Below, piece after piece: positions 1-7,795 of a stretch of DNA of 39,638 nt (positions are counted from its first letter, which is position 1; every line of letters starts with the position of its first letter). A model generated the notes under the pieces. That model worked only from the letters and a program-made list of their open reading frames with translations. It did no database searches and was not told where the DNA came from. Both the position numbers and the translations under genes were made by a program. The DNA comes from Chloroflexota bacterium (GTDB taxonomy: Bacteria; Chloroflexota; Limnocylindria; P2-11E): the NCBI GenBank assembly GCA_005889275.1, contig VBFI01000057.1, positions 1 to 39,638 on the forward strand, in the 5' to 3' direction.

Positions 1-129
1 CTCGAGGGCGATGTTCACGACACCGGCTCGCTCCGAGATGACGCCGCCGAGCGCGGCCAGCGCGATCGGCGTCGCGAGGCGAAGGGTCGCCGCGAGGACG
101 CCGGCGCCGATGAGCTGCTCGATGGTCAC
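1..129 (-). CDS. ABC transporter permease, second subunit (5' part only)
   Basis: The gene runs off the left edge, so only the first 43 codons are present. It starts with GTG at 127-129, and this codon overlaps the TGA stop of the preceding permease (GTGA overlap), which indicates translational coupling. The visible N-terminus (VTIEQLIGAG, then ALGGVISERAGVVNIALE) is typical of the second permease of BMP-dependent nucleoside ABC importers (NupQ/YufQ type, BPD_transp_2 family). It is an inner-membrane subunit expected to pair with the permease at 126-1262. The frame is open to base 1. The ATPase of the system is not in this window and may lie further left. Confidence 0.85.
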   Translation of the reverse strand, partial: MTIEQLIGAGVLAATLRLATPIALAALGGVISERAGVVNIALE

Positions 130-1262
130 GCGATCGCCTCGAGAGGCTTCGGACCGCGGCGCCGAGCGGCGAGGAGCCGCACGATCAGCTCCGCGGCGAT
201 CACGAAGAGGACCGTCGCCTCGATGACCGAGACGAGCTGGCTCGAGACGCCGGCGTTCGCCTGCATGATCGTGCCGCCGCGCGCGAAACCGCCGAACAGG
301 AGTGCCGCGAGCACGATGCCGATCGGCGAGTTCTTCCCGAGGAGCGCGACGGCGATGGCGTCGAAGCCGTACCCGGAGGAGAACCCGTCGAACACGCGAT
401 GGAACACTCCCGAGACCTGGATCATCCCCGCGAGGCCCGCGAACCCGCCCGCGATGGCCATGGCGATGACCGTGCGCGACCGCGGATCGATGCCCGCCTG
501 CGCCGCCGCCCGCGCTCCGAGGCCGACCGCGCGCAGCTCGTAGCCCAGCGGCGTCCGCCAGAGCAGGAACCAGAACACCACGACCGCCGCGACGGCGAGG
601 AAGAGGCCCGCGTGGAGCCGCGTGAGCGGGACGAGCTCGTTCGGGATGATCACCGGGAGGACCGCTCCGTCGCCGATCGGCGCGGAGGCCGGCGTGCCGA
701 GGGCGTTCGGCGCGGTCATCGGCCCGTTCTGCAGGAGCCAGTGCATCACGAAGACGACGATGTAGTTCTGCATGATCGTCGTGATCACCTCGTTCACGCC
801 GCGCGCCGCTTTCAGATAGCCGGCGATCCCACCCCAAACGGCGCCCGCGCCGATCCCGGCGAGGAGCACCATCGGGAAGAGGAGCGGCCCGGGCAGCGAG
901 CCGAAGCGTGCGCCGACCGCGCCCGCGGCGACGGCCCCGACGAGCAGCTGGCTCTCCGCGCCGATGTTGAAGAGTCCGCTCCGGAAGGCGACGGCGACGG
1001 CCAGTCCCGCAAGCACGAGCGGGATCGTCTGGATGAGCGTCTCGGTGATGTCGTACGGGCTGCCGAAGGCACCGCGAAACAGGTCGACGTACGCGGAGAT
1101 CGGATCGTGGCCCGAAGCGAGGACGAAGAGCGCGCCGATCGCGAGCGCCACGACCACGGAAACGACAGGCACGGCTGGGCCGGTCGCCCACTGCGCGGTC
1201 GGTTGACGCACCGACGGGGCCGTCGACGGCCCCGTCGGTGTTGCTTGCGGTTCGCTCGCCAA
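126..1262 (-). CDS. ABC transporter permease, nucleoside-type (NupP/YufP-like)
   Basis: A 378-residue multi-spanning membrane protein of the BPD_transp_2 family, the permease type that works with BMP-family lipoproteins to import purine nucleosides. After a Pro/Thr-rich cytoplasmic N-terminus of about 30 residues come many hydrophobic helices. The family-typical stretch AFRSGLFNIGAESQLLVGA lies near residues 92-110, and a cytoplasmic loop with the EAA-like sequence around ARAAAQAGID lies near 250. The start chosen is TTG at 1260-1262, with GAGGAG about ten bases upstream; no better in-frame start is close. The gene follows the binding-protein gene by 18 bases and overlaps the second permease by 4. 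Substrate specificity is inferred from the family and context, not seen. Confidence 0.88.
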   Translation of the reverse strand: MASEPQATPTGPSTAPSVRQPTAQWATGPAVPVVSVVVALAIGALFVLASGHDPISAYVDLFRGAFGSPYDITETLIQTIPLVLAGLAVAVAFRSGLFNIGAESQLLVGAVAAGAVGARFGSLPGPLLFPMVLLAGIGAGAVWGGIAGYLKAARGVNEVITTIMQNYIVVFVMHWLLQNGPMTAPNALGTPASAPIGDGAVLPVIIPNELVPLTRLHAGLFLAVAAVVVFWFLLWRTPLGYELRAVGLGARAAAQAGIDPRSRTVIAMAIAGGFAGLAGMIQVSGVFHRVFDGFSSGYGFDAIAVALLGKNSPIGIVLAALLFGGFARGGTIMQANAGVSSQLVSVIEATVLFVIAAELIVRLLAARRRGPKPLEAIA

Positions 1263-1280
1263 GGAGCTTCTGCTCCTCGG

Positions 1281-2327
1281 CTACTTGACGGTCAGATCCG
1301 TCTTGGGCTTGATCGCGCCGCTCTTGATGTCCGCGAGCGCCTTGTCCGCCGCGGCCTTCGCGTCGGCTGGCACGACGCTGTCGAGCTTGCCGTAGCCGAT
1401 GCCGTCGTTGGTCGCGTTGAACGAGTTGTCGCCGGCCTTGAAGGAACCATCCTTGACTGCTTTCGAGGTGTCGTACACGGCCTTGTCGACACGCTTGATC
1501 GCGCTCGTGATCACCGTGCCCGGCGCGACGTCGATCTGGTCCACGTCGACGCCGATGCCGTAGACGCCCTTCTCCTTCGCCGCGGCGATGTAGCCAAGGC
1601 CCGAGCCGCCGGCGACCTGGAAGAGGATGTCGCAGTTCTTGCTGATGTGGTTGAGCCCGACCTCTTTGCCCTTCTGCTGATCGACGAAGTCATTGCTGTA
1701 CCCGTTGAGGATGGTCGTCGTCGGGCTGATGGTCTTGATCGCGTCCTGATAGCCCGCGATGTAGCGGTCGACCGGCGGGATGGGGATGCCGCCCATCGAG
1801 CAGACGGTGTTGTGCGTCGCCTTGCCGACCTTGTTCTTCGCCATCGTCGCCGCGATGACCCCGACGAGATAGCCGGCTTCCTGTTCCTTGAAGAACAGGT
1901 TGGCGACGTTGGGCAGGTTTGCCGTGTCGCCCTTGTCGTTCGCCGGTGCGCCGTCGATGATCGCGAACTTCACGTTCGGGAACTGCGTCGCGACCTTCCA
2001 AGCGGCGTTCTGCATCAGGAACCCGACCGCGATGACGAGGTCGTAGTTCTGCTGCGCGAACGTCGTGAGATTCGGCACGTAGTCCTCTTGCTTCTTCGAT
2101 TCGATGACCGACGTCTGCAGGCTGAAGTCCTTCTCGGCGTTCAACCTGCCGGTGTTCGCCGCCTGATTGAAGCTCTTGTCGTTCAGACCGCCGACGTCCG
2201 TGACGAGCCCGATCTTGATCGCCTTCGCCGAGGCCGCGGGCGAACCGCCACCGGTGCCACTGCTCCCGCCACCGCACGCGGCGACGATCGTGGCCGCGAG
2301 CAGACCCAACGCGAGGACACGCTTCAT
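1281..2327 (-). CDS. BMP family ABC transporter substrate-binding lipoprotein
   Basis: A 348-residue surface lipoprotein of the BMP/PnrA family (Med/BmpA-like), which binds nucleosides for ABC import. It begins MKRVLALGLLAATIVAACGG, a signal peptide with a lipobox ending VAAC; the Cys is the expected lipidation site. The mature part opens with KIGLVTDVGGLNDKSFNQAA, a family hallmark, and later has the YIAGYQDA and GVDVDQID elements. I chose the ATG at 2325-2327 because AGGAGGAG lies just upstream; an upstream in-frame start at 2429 would put extra residues before the signal peptide. A GC hairpin (2351-2368) and a TAGAAT box (2384-2389, minus) lie in the 70-bp leader and may hold its promoter. 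It heads an operon with the two permeases downstream. Confidence 0.93.
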   Translation of the reverse strand: MKRVLALGLLAATIVAACGGGSSGTGGGSPAASAKAIKIGLVTDVGGLNDKSFNQAANTGRLNAEKDFSLQTSVIESKKQEDYVPNLTTFAQQNYDLVIAVGFLMQNAAWKVATQFPNVKFAIIDGAPANDKGDTANLPNVANLFFKEQEAGYLVGVIAATMAKNKVGKATHNTVCSMGGIPIPPVDRYIAGYQDAIKTISPTTTILNGYSNDFVDQQKGKEVGLNHISKNCDILFQVAGGSGLGYIAAAKEKGVYGIGVDVDQIDVAPGTVITSAIKRVDKAVYDTSKAVKDGSFKAGDNSFNATNDGIGYGKLDSVVPADAKAAADKALADIKSGAIKPKTDLTVK

Positions 2328-2397
2328 GAACAGCTCCTCCTCACCTGCGCCGCGGCGGGGACGCCGCGTTTCGAACGACGACGATTCTAGGCGCGTC

Positions 2398-3471
2398 TCA
2401 GACGAGCACGCGCCAGAGGACGTAGCCAAGAAACACGACGTACAGGCTGCCGCCGAGCATGAGCGCGGACAGCGGCAGCGCGTTCTCCCTCGCCCGGAGG
2501 CGAAGCTGGACGAAGATGAGCAGGGCGCTCAGCAGGGCGAACACCGCCGCCACGGTTCCGAACTCTCCCAGCTGCCAGGGTGTGAGCAGCACGCCGATCG
2601 TGACCGGGAACGTCGATTGGAAGACCATCGCGCCCGCCACGTTCCCGAGCGCGATGACGTCCTTGCTGTCGCGCGTCCAGATGAGGCTGTTCGCGGCTTC
2701 CGGCAGCTCGGTCGCGAGCGGGGCCAGGATGAGCGACACGAGCAGCGTGTTGAAGCCCATCGCATGGGAGAAATCCTCGACGAACGTCGCGAAGAACCGC
2801 GCTCCGACCAGGATCGCGGCGAACGCGACGATCGTCTGCGCCAGCACGAGCCAGAGCGGGGGAGCGGTCTCCTTGAAATCGAGGCCGGTCCGCTCGAGGA
2901 GGCCCGCGAACGTGAGCTCGTCGAAGGCCTCGCGCTCCTCGAGCTCCTCCTCGATGTCCTCGGGGCTCCTGCGCGGCGCTCGCAGCACCAGGAACAGATA
3001 GACGAAGTAGGACGGGAGGAAGACCCAGCCGAGATAGCCCTTCAGGAAGTGCACCTCGGGCGGAAGCAGGGCGAGCCCGAGCGCGATCGTGTAGAGGATC
3101 AGGAAGAAGATCAGGTCGCGCGACGCGTGTCCGGCGTCCACGTGAAGCGTCACGCGCTTCCGCCGGACGCGAAAGACGAACGCGGTGACCCCGATGAGCA
3201 GCATGACGAGGGTTCCGAGCATGAACGGGGCGCCGAGGATCGCGCCCACCCCGATCTCGTCGGCGTCGGCGCTGTTCGTGAAGAGGATCGCCACGACCGG
3301 GATGAGCGTTTCGGGTGTCGCCGTTCCGAGCGCGGCGAGGATGCTGCCCGTGGCGCCCTCGCTGATCCGCAGCTTGATCCCCAGCCACTCGACCCCGTTC
3401 GTGAAGACCTCGGCGCCGACGAGGATCAGAACGAAGGCGCCGACGATGAACGCCGCGTCGATCGGGTTCAC
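2398..3471 (-). CDS. CaCA-family cation antiporter (Na+/Ca2+ exchanger-like)
   Basis: A 357-residue integral membrane protein of the calcium/cation antiporter superfamily, which exchanges Na+ or H+ for Ca2+ or similar ions. Two inverted alpha-repeats are visible. The first, near residues 39-60, contains GATGSILAALGTATPETLIP; the second, near 225-250, contains SLILAPLATELPEAANS. The acidic residue in each (the E of ATPET and of TELPE) is the expected ion ligand. A charged cytoplasmic loop of about 50 residues (Glu-rich, around 165-200) separates the halves, as usual in the family. The start is GTG at 3469-3471. The gene lies 13 bases after tctA on the same strand and is probably co-transcribed with the Tct genes. 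The ion cannot be told from sequence alone. Confidence 0.88.
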   Translation of the reverse strand: MNPIDAAFIVGAFVLILVGAEVFTNGVEWLGIKLRISEGATGSILAALGTATPETLIPVVAILFTNSADADEIGVGAILGAPFMLGTLVMLLIGVTAFVFRVRRKRVTLHVDAGHASRDLIFFLILYTIALGLALLPPEVHFLKGYLGWVFLPSYFVYLFLVLRAPRRSPEDIEEELEEREAFDELTFAGLLERTGLDFKETAPPLWLVLAQTIVAFAAILVGARFFATFVEDFSHAMGFNTLLVSLILAPLATELPEAANSLIWTRDSKDVIALGNVAGAMVFQSTFPVTIGVLLTPWQLGEFGTVAAVFALLSALLIFVQLRLRARENALPLSALMLGGSLYVVFLGYVLWRVLV

Positions 3472-3484
3472 GGTGTGTTCGAGG

Positions 3485-5047
3485 CTAGGGGGCCGGCTTC
3501 GGCGCCGAGACGCCCGCGACGGTCGCGGCGCGGCGCGCCCGCAGCGTGCGGAAGAGCGGGATGAGCACGAGCACGAGGGCGGTCAGCATGAGGGCCGTCG
3601 AGAGTCCGCTGTTGAAGAAGTAGAGCGGACTCCCGTGCCCGGCGATGAGGGCCTTCCGCAGCTCGCGCTCCGTGGAGTCGCCGAGGACGAGGGCCACGAC
3701 GAGCGGCGCGAGGGGGTACTTCATCTTGCGGAGCCAGTAGCCGATGACGCCGAACACGACCGTGATGAAGACGTCGAGCATGCTGTTGTTCAGCGAGTAC
3801 GAGCCGATGATCGAGATGACCACGATGAACGGGGTGATGATCGCGTAGGGCACCCGCATGATCATCGCAAGGAGCGGCACCGCGAGCAGGCAGAGGATGA
3901 ACGTGAGCAGGTGGCCCAGGTAGATGCTCGCGATGAGACCCCAGACGAAGTCGGGATGTTGGATGAAGAGCACGGGTCCCGGCTGCAGACCCCACACGAA
4001 GAGCCCGGCCATGATCACGGCCGACGTCGGTGATCCGGGGATTCCGAGCGTGATCATCGGAACGAGGGATGCGACACCGGCGGAGTCGGCGGCGGCCTGC
4101 GGGCCCATGATCCCCGAGATCTCGCCCTTCCCGAAGTTCTCCTTGTTCTTCGAGTACTGGCGGGCGAGTCCGTAGCCGAGGAAGGAGGCCGCGGTGGCGC
4201 CGTGCCCGGGAAGCACGCCGAAGAAGAAGCCGATGACCGCGTTGGACAGCACCAGGCGCAGGCGCTTGCGGAGCTCGACGAGCGCCTGGACCACGTCGCG
4301 CAGCCCGAGCCGCGCCGACAGGTTCTCCACGTAACCGATGCCTTGCTCCTCGGCCGAGGCGAGGATCTCGCCGATGCCGAAGAGCCCGATGGTCACCGGC
4401 ACGAAGCTGATGCCCGAGAGCAGCGAGATGAATCCGAAGTTCAGGCGCTGCTCGCCGGTGATCGTGTCGAACCCGACCGCCGCGAGCAGCAGCCCGAGCG
4501 CGAGCATCGCGAGGCTCTTCATCGGCGCCTCGGCGCCCAGTCCGATGAGGGTCGCGAATGAGAGCACGAACACCGCGAAGAGCTCCGCGGGTCCGAATTG
4601 GAGCGCCTTCAGCGCGATCGGCAGCGCGAAGAACGTGAACAGGATCGTCGAGACGAGCGCGCCGAGGAAGGAGGACACGAACGAGCTCGCGAGCGCGAGA
4701 CCGGGCCGGCCGAGGCGTTTGGCGAGGGGGAACCCGTCGAACAGCAGCACGACCGCCCACGGCTCCCCCGGGATGTTGAAGAGGATCGACGTGATGACGC
4801 CGCCGAAGAGCGCGCCCCAGTAGATCCCCGCGAGGAAGATGATCGCCGTGGTCGCGTCCGATCCGGGCAGCGACCCGTGAGCGATGAAGACCGTGACGGG
4901 CAGGAGGATCGCGACGCCGCTCGTGCCGCCGAGTCCGGGGAGCACGCCGATGACCAGACCGAGGACGACGGCGATGAAGAGCATCGCCATGTTGATCGGT
5001 TGGAGCGCGGTCGCGAAGCCGCCGGCGAGCTGCCCGAAGACCTCCAT
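3485..5047 (-). CDS. tctA: Tripartite tricarboxylate transporter permease TctA
   Basis: The large membrane subunit (520 residues, about 12 helices) of a TctABC secondary transporter, which uses an ion gradient and a separate binding protein to import citrate-like or other organic acids. The N-terminus contains the family signature GLVIGVLPGLGGTSGVAILLP (around residues 30-50), and a second related glycine-rich motif GFFFGVLPGHGATAASFLGY lies near 275-295. HGSLPGSDATTAI and FNIPGEPWAVVLLFDGFPLA are also typical. Its length matches the family. The ATG start lies 3 bases after the tctB stop. The operon order on the minus strand is tctC-tctB-tctA. The substrate is not predictable from this sequence. 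Confidence 0.95.
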   Translation of the reverse strand: MEVFGQLAGGFATALQPINMAMLFIAVVLGLVIGVLPGLGGTSGVAILLPVTVFIAHGSLPGSDATTAIIFLAGIYWGALFGGVITSILFNIPGEPWAVVLLFDGFPLAKRLGRPGLALASSFVSSFLGALVSTILFTFFALPIALKALQFGPAELFAVFVLSFATLIGLGAEAPMKSLAMLALGLLLAAVGFDTITGEQRLNFGFISLLSGISFVPVTIGLFGIGEILASAEEQGIGYVENLSARLGLRDVVQALVELRKRLRLVLSNAVIGFFFGVLPGHGATAASFLGYGLARQYSKNKENFGKGEISGIMGPQAAADSAGVASLVPMITLGIPGSPTSAVIMAGLFVWGLQPGPVLFIQHPDFVWGLIASIYLGHLLTFILCLLAVPLLAMIMRVPYAIITPFIVVISIIGSYSLNNSMLDVFITVVFGVIGYWLRKMKYPLAPLVVALVLGDSTERELRKALIAGHGSPLYFFNSGLSTALMLTALVLVLIPLFRTLRARRAATVAGVSAPKPAP

Positions 5048-5050
5048 CGC

Positions 5051-5578
5051 TCAGAAGGGCAGGACGCCGAGATCGTAGAGAAAGCTCTTCGGAAGGTTGA
5101 CGCGGAAGCCAAGCTCGAACGCGGCGTAGATGACGAGAGGGAACAGGACCAGGATCGCGGCCACCGACCAGATCTTGTAGCGCCCGATCCACCAGGCGAA
5201 TCCCCCCATGTAGACCGCCGTCCCGATATAGAAGCCGAGCGGCGGGATGACCGTGTAGGTGAACTCCTCGGTCCGCCAGCCGACGCCGCCGATGAGCGTC
5301 GCGTAGAGCAGCATCGGGATGGCGAGCTTCAGCACGGCGAAGACGCTGTCCCGGCCGCTGAAGACACCCTCGGCGGCCTGCGGCGTCACGAGCGACCGAT
5401 AGACGACGACGACCGCGGCGACGCCCATGATCGCCGCCGCCCAGAAGGGGTACCAGCGGGCGCCGACGTCGCCGGGCGCGGTTCCCGCCGACGGATTGAA
5501 CGCGGCTCGCGAGTCGAACATGGCGACGGCGGCGATCAGGATGATCGCCGCCGCCGTTCCTACCTGGTAGGGCCGCAC
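5051..5578 (-). CDS. tctB: Tripartite tricarboxylate transporter TctB family protein
   Basis: The small membrane subunit of the Tct system, 175 residues with four predicted membrane helices (near 5-25, 45-65, 85-105 and 125-155). The helices and the sequence GDVGARWYPFWAA match TctB proteins, which are poorly conserved but always sit next to TctA. The start is GTG at 5576-5578, 10 bases after the stop of the truncated tctC copy. Its first 43 codons lie inside the 1,008-bp tandem repeat and so occur again at 6459-6586. This copy is intact. Confidence 0.88.
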   Translation of the reverse strand: MRPYQVGTAAAIILIAAVAMFDSRAAFNPSAGTAPGDVGARWYPFWAAAIMGVAAVVVVYRSLVTPQAAEGVFSGRDSVFAVLKLAIPMLLYATLIGGVGWRTEEFTYTVIPPLGFYIGTAVYMGGFAWWIGRYKIWSVAAILVLFPLVIYAAFELGFRVNLPKSFLYDLGVLPF

Positions 5579-6455
5579 GCGCTGGTCGCTAGATCCACTT
5601 GAACTTGGTGGCGATGTCCTGGTGGATCTGCTGGTACTTCAGGATGAATTGACGGAACTCGAGCCCCGACTTGAAGTCAGGCTGCAACGCGTTCTTGTCC
5701 ATGAAGTCCTTCCACTCCTGCGAGTCGTAGACCTTCTTGAACACGTCGATCCAGAACTGCTGCTGGCTCTGCGAGAGACCGGGGGGAGCCATGATCGCGC
5801 GCATGATGAAGTAATCGTCGATCGCGATGCCCTGCGACGTGCATGTCGCCAGGCCCGAGTACACGCCCGTCTTCGGGCTCTCGGGTGTGAATGCACAGAG
5901 CGGCTTGAGCTGTTTCGTGCTGCCCTGGTAGAGCGGGAGACCCTCGCTCGGGTTGTTCACCGTCGCGACGACGCCTCCCTGGTGACCCGCGAGCGCCGCC
6001 GCGACGGTCGCGCCCGAGGTCTGGCTCAGGTAGGTGAAGGGCTTCGTCTTCATCGTGTCCTCGATCCGACGGAAGAGCGCCTCGTCCTCCTGCTTCGCGC
6101 CGGTTCCGGCGACCGTCAGCGAATCCTTCTTCGCGGCGTCGACGAAGTCCTGCGCTGTCTTCCACGGGCTGTCGTTGTTGACCCAGAGGAAGAACGGGTC
6201 GAGGGCGAGGTTCGCGACCGGCGTGAAGTCGGTCGCTTTGTACGGAAGCTTCTGCGTGATGATGGTCGTGAAGAAGCTGTTGAGGGTGATCATGATGTAG
6301 TGCATGTCACCCTTGTGGTCGTTGACGTAGGTGAACGCGACCGCGCCGGAGCCGCCCTCTTTGTTCAGCGGGGTGACCGGCTGCGGCGAGAGCTTGTTGT
6401 TCTCGATGATCGTCGCCATCGCGCGTGCGTACAGATCGGAGCCGCCGCCCGGTGC
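5448..6455. repeat. Direct tandem repeat, unit 1 (1,008 bp)
   Basis: This block is repeated directly and immediately at 6456-7463, with an offset of exactly 1,008 bases. It holds the first part of tctB, the tctB-tctC gap and most of tctC. I saw no difference between the copies in any stretch compared, and derived peptides on both strands are identical. The homology ends left at 5448 (ggg here, c at 5447 against c at 6455 in a different context) and right at 7465, with only two G residues shared at the junctions. Such tiny microhomology fits a very recent duplication or an assembly fault. Confidence 0.93.
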
Positions 6456-6457
6456 GG
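5589..6457 (-). pseudogene. tctC, 5'-truncated duplicate copy
   Basis: This is a second copy of the tctC coding region, identical to the full gene at 6597-7607 from the APGGGSDLY motif to the C-terminus (FKWI). It lacks roughly the first 50 codons, including the signal peptide, lipobox and first strand of the mature domain. At the junction (about 6457) the upstream sequence becomes a fragment of tctB in another frame, so no fused long protein is made. The first in-frame ATG is at 6417-6419 and would give 276 residues with no export signal, so a working binding protein is unlikely. It lies between full-length tctC and tctB on the minus strand. Confidence 0.85.
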
Positions 6458-7463
6458 GTACCAGCGGGCGCCGACGTCGCCGGGCGCGGTTCCCGCCGAC
6501 GGATTGAACGCGGCTCGCGAGTCGAACATGGCGACGGCGGCGATCAGGATGATCGCCGCCGCCGTTCCTACCTGGTAGGGCCGCACGCGCTGGTCGCTAG
6601 ATCCACTTGAACTTGGTGGCGATGTCCTGGTGGATCTGCTGGTACTTCAGGATGAATTGACGGAACTCGAGCCCCGACTTGAAGTCAGGCTGCAACGCGT
6701 TCTTGTCCATGAAGTCCTTCCACTCCTGCGAGTCGTAGACCTTCTTGAACACGTCGATCCAGAACTGCTGCTGGCTCTGCGAGAGACCGGGGGGAGCCAT
6801 GATCGCGCGCATGATGAAGTAATCGTCGATCGCGATGCCCTGCGACGTGCATGTCGCCAGGCCCGAGTACACGCCCGTCTTCGGGCTCTCGGGTGTGAAT
6901 GCACAGAGCGGCTTGAGCTGTTTCGTGCTGCCCTGGTAGAGCGGGAGACCCTCGCTCGGGTTGTTCACCGTCGCGACGACGCCTCCCTGGTGACCCGCGA
7001 GCGCCGCCGCGACGGTCGCGCCCGAGGTCTGGCTCAGGTAGGTGAAGGGCTTCGTCTTCATCGTGTCCTCGATCCGACGGAAGAGCGCCTCGTCCTCCTG
7101 CTTCGCGCCGGTTCCGGCGACCGTCAGCGAATCCTTCTTCGCGGCGTCGACGAAGTCCTGCGCTGTCTTCCACGGGCTGTCGTTGTTGACCCAGAGGAAG
7201 AACGGGTCGAGGGCGAGGTTCGCGACCGGCGTGAAGTCGGTCGCTTTGTACGGAAGCTTCTGCGTGATGATGGTCGTGAAGAAGCTGTTGAGGGTGATCA
7301 TGATGTAGTGCATGTCACCCTTGTGGTCGTTGACGTAGGTGAACGCGACCGCGCCGGAGCCGCCCTCTTTGTTCAGCGGGGTGACCGGCTGCGGCGAGAG
7401 CTTGTTGTTCTCGATGATCGTCGCCATCGCGCGTGCGTACAGATCGGAGCCGCCGCCCGGTGC
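6456..7463. repeat. Direct tandem repeat, unit 2 (1,008 bp)
   Basis: The second copy of the block at 5448-6455, directly abutting it. In this copy the tctC part continues upstream into the complete gene, while the tctB part ends after about 43 codons at the junction near 6457. The unit length is divisible by three, but the junction joins tctB and tctC in different frames. Confidence 0.93.
6459..6586 (-). pseudogene. tctB, 5' fragment in the duplicated block
   Basis: This fragment repeats the first 43 or so codons of tctB (beginning MRPYQVGTAA and ending GARWYP) from the same GTG start. It then crosses the duplication junction and reads out of frame through the tctC copy, with a stop after about 30 more codons (ORF end 6365). 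It would encode one membrane helix plus a nonsense tail, so it is almost certainly not functional. Confidence 0.85.
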
Positions 7464-7607
7464 GGTGCTGATCACGAACTCGACCGGGTGAGTGGGTAGT
7501 GCGGCCACCGGCGAGCCAGTCGGACTGGCTGGCGGGGCGTTGCTGGTCGCGCAGGCGGTGAGAGTGACGAGCGCTGCTGCAAGGATCGCTAACGTCGAAC
7601 GCCGCAT
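6597..7607 (-). CDS. tctC: Tct-type substrate-binding lipoprotein (TctC/Bug family)
   Basis: The extracytoplasmic binding protein of the Tct transporter (336 residues). It begins MRRSTLAILAAALVTLTACA, a signal peptide with lipobox LTAC, so the mature protein should be a membrane-anchored lipoprotein as expected in an organism without a typical periplasm. The mature domain has the Bug-family pattern PVEFVISTAPGGGSDLYAR, and later WVNNDSPWKTAQDFVDAAKK and the GATVAAALAGHQ segment. I prefer the ATG at 7605-7607 over GTG at 7617-7619, because GGAGG sits 11 bases before the ATG and directly abuts the GTG. It is the first gene of the tctCBA operon and is divergent from ilvE. The ligand is unknown. 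Confidence 0.93.
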   Translation of the reverse strand: MRRSTLAILAAALVTLTACATSNAPPASPTGSPVAALPTHPVEFVISTAPGGGSDLYARAMATIIENNKLSPQPVTPLNKEGGSGAVAFTYVNDHKGDMHYIMITLNSFFTTIITQKLPYKATDFTPVANLALDPFFLWVNNDSPWKTAQDFVDAAKKDSLTVAGTGAKQEDEALFRRIEDTMKTKPFTYLSQTSGATVAAALAGHQGGVVATVNNPSEGLPLYQGSTKQLKPLCAFTPESPKTGVYSGLATCTSQGIAIDDYFIMRAIMAPPGLSQSQQQFWIDVFKKVYDSQEWKDFMDKNALQPDFKSGLEFRQFILKYQQIHQDIATKFKWI

Positions 7608-7795
7608 TTCGCCTTGCACCTCCAGAGACCCTCAGTACGCACCGGCGCCTGTTCAAGCGGGTGTCGAAGGGGTCACACCGGCGGTCTGACCGTCCCCAAT
7701 CCTGTCACAATCCTCGTAGCAGGTCGGCACGGGGCGTGCGTGAGGCCGGGCCAAGCTTCGTTCGGCCCAAAAGCGGCCGAGCAAGGAGTGTGGGC
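7608..7795. other. Divergent intergenic region tctC / ilvE
   Basis: About 188 bp between the diverging tctC (minus) and ilvE (plus) genes must carry both promoters. I see no T-box, leader peptide or strong terminator. The shine-dalgarno of ilvE (AAGGAG, 7783-7788) is at the right end and that of tctC (GGAGG on the minus strand) at the left end. A CACAAT box at 7706-7711 is a possible -10 for ilvE, but no good -35 goes with it. Confidence 0.5.

Noticed and set aside
2351-2368. GC hairpin CGCGGCG-GGGA-CGCCGCG in the leader of the BMP gene as a riboswitch
   Set aside because: It is a single short hairpin with no conserved riboswitch core; chance is likely at this GC content.
399-2390. Long antisense open frames (e.g. 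399-2390 plus, 26526-28796 minus, 34566-36647 minus)
   Set aside because: They lie opposite well-supported genes and have Arg/Asp/Glu-rich nonsense composition; they are a result of high GC in the third codon position.
5448-7463. Insertion sequence or integrated element as the cause of the repeat
   Set aside because: No transposase, inverted ends or target-site repeats; the block is just tctB and tctC sequence.
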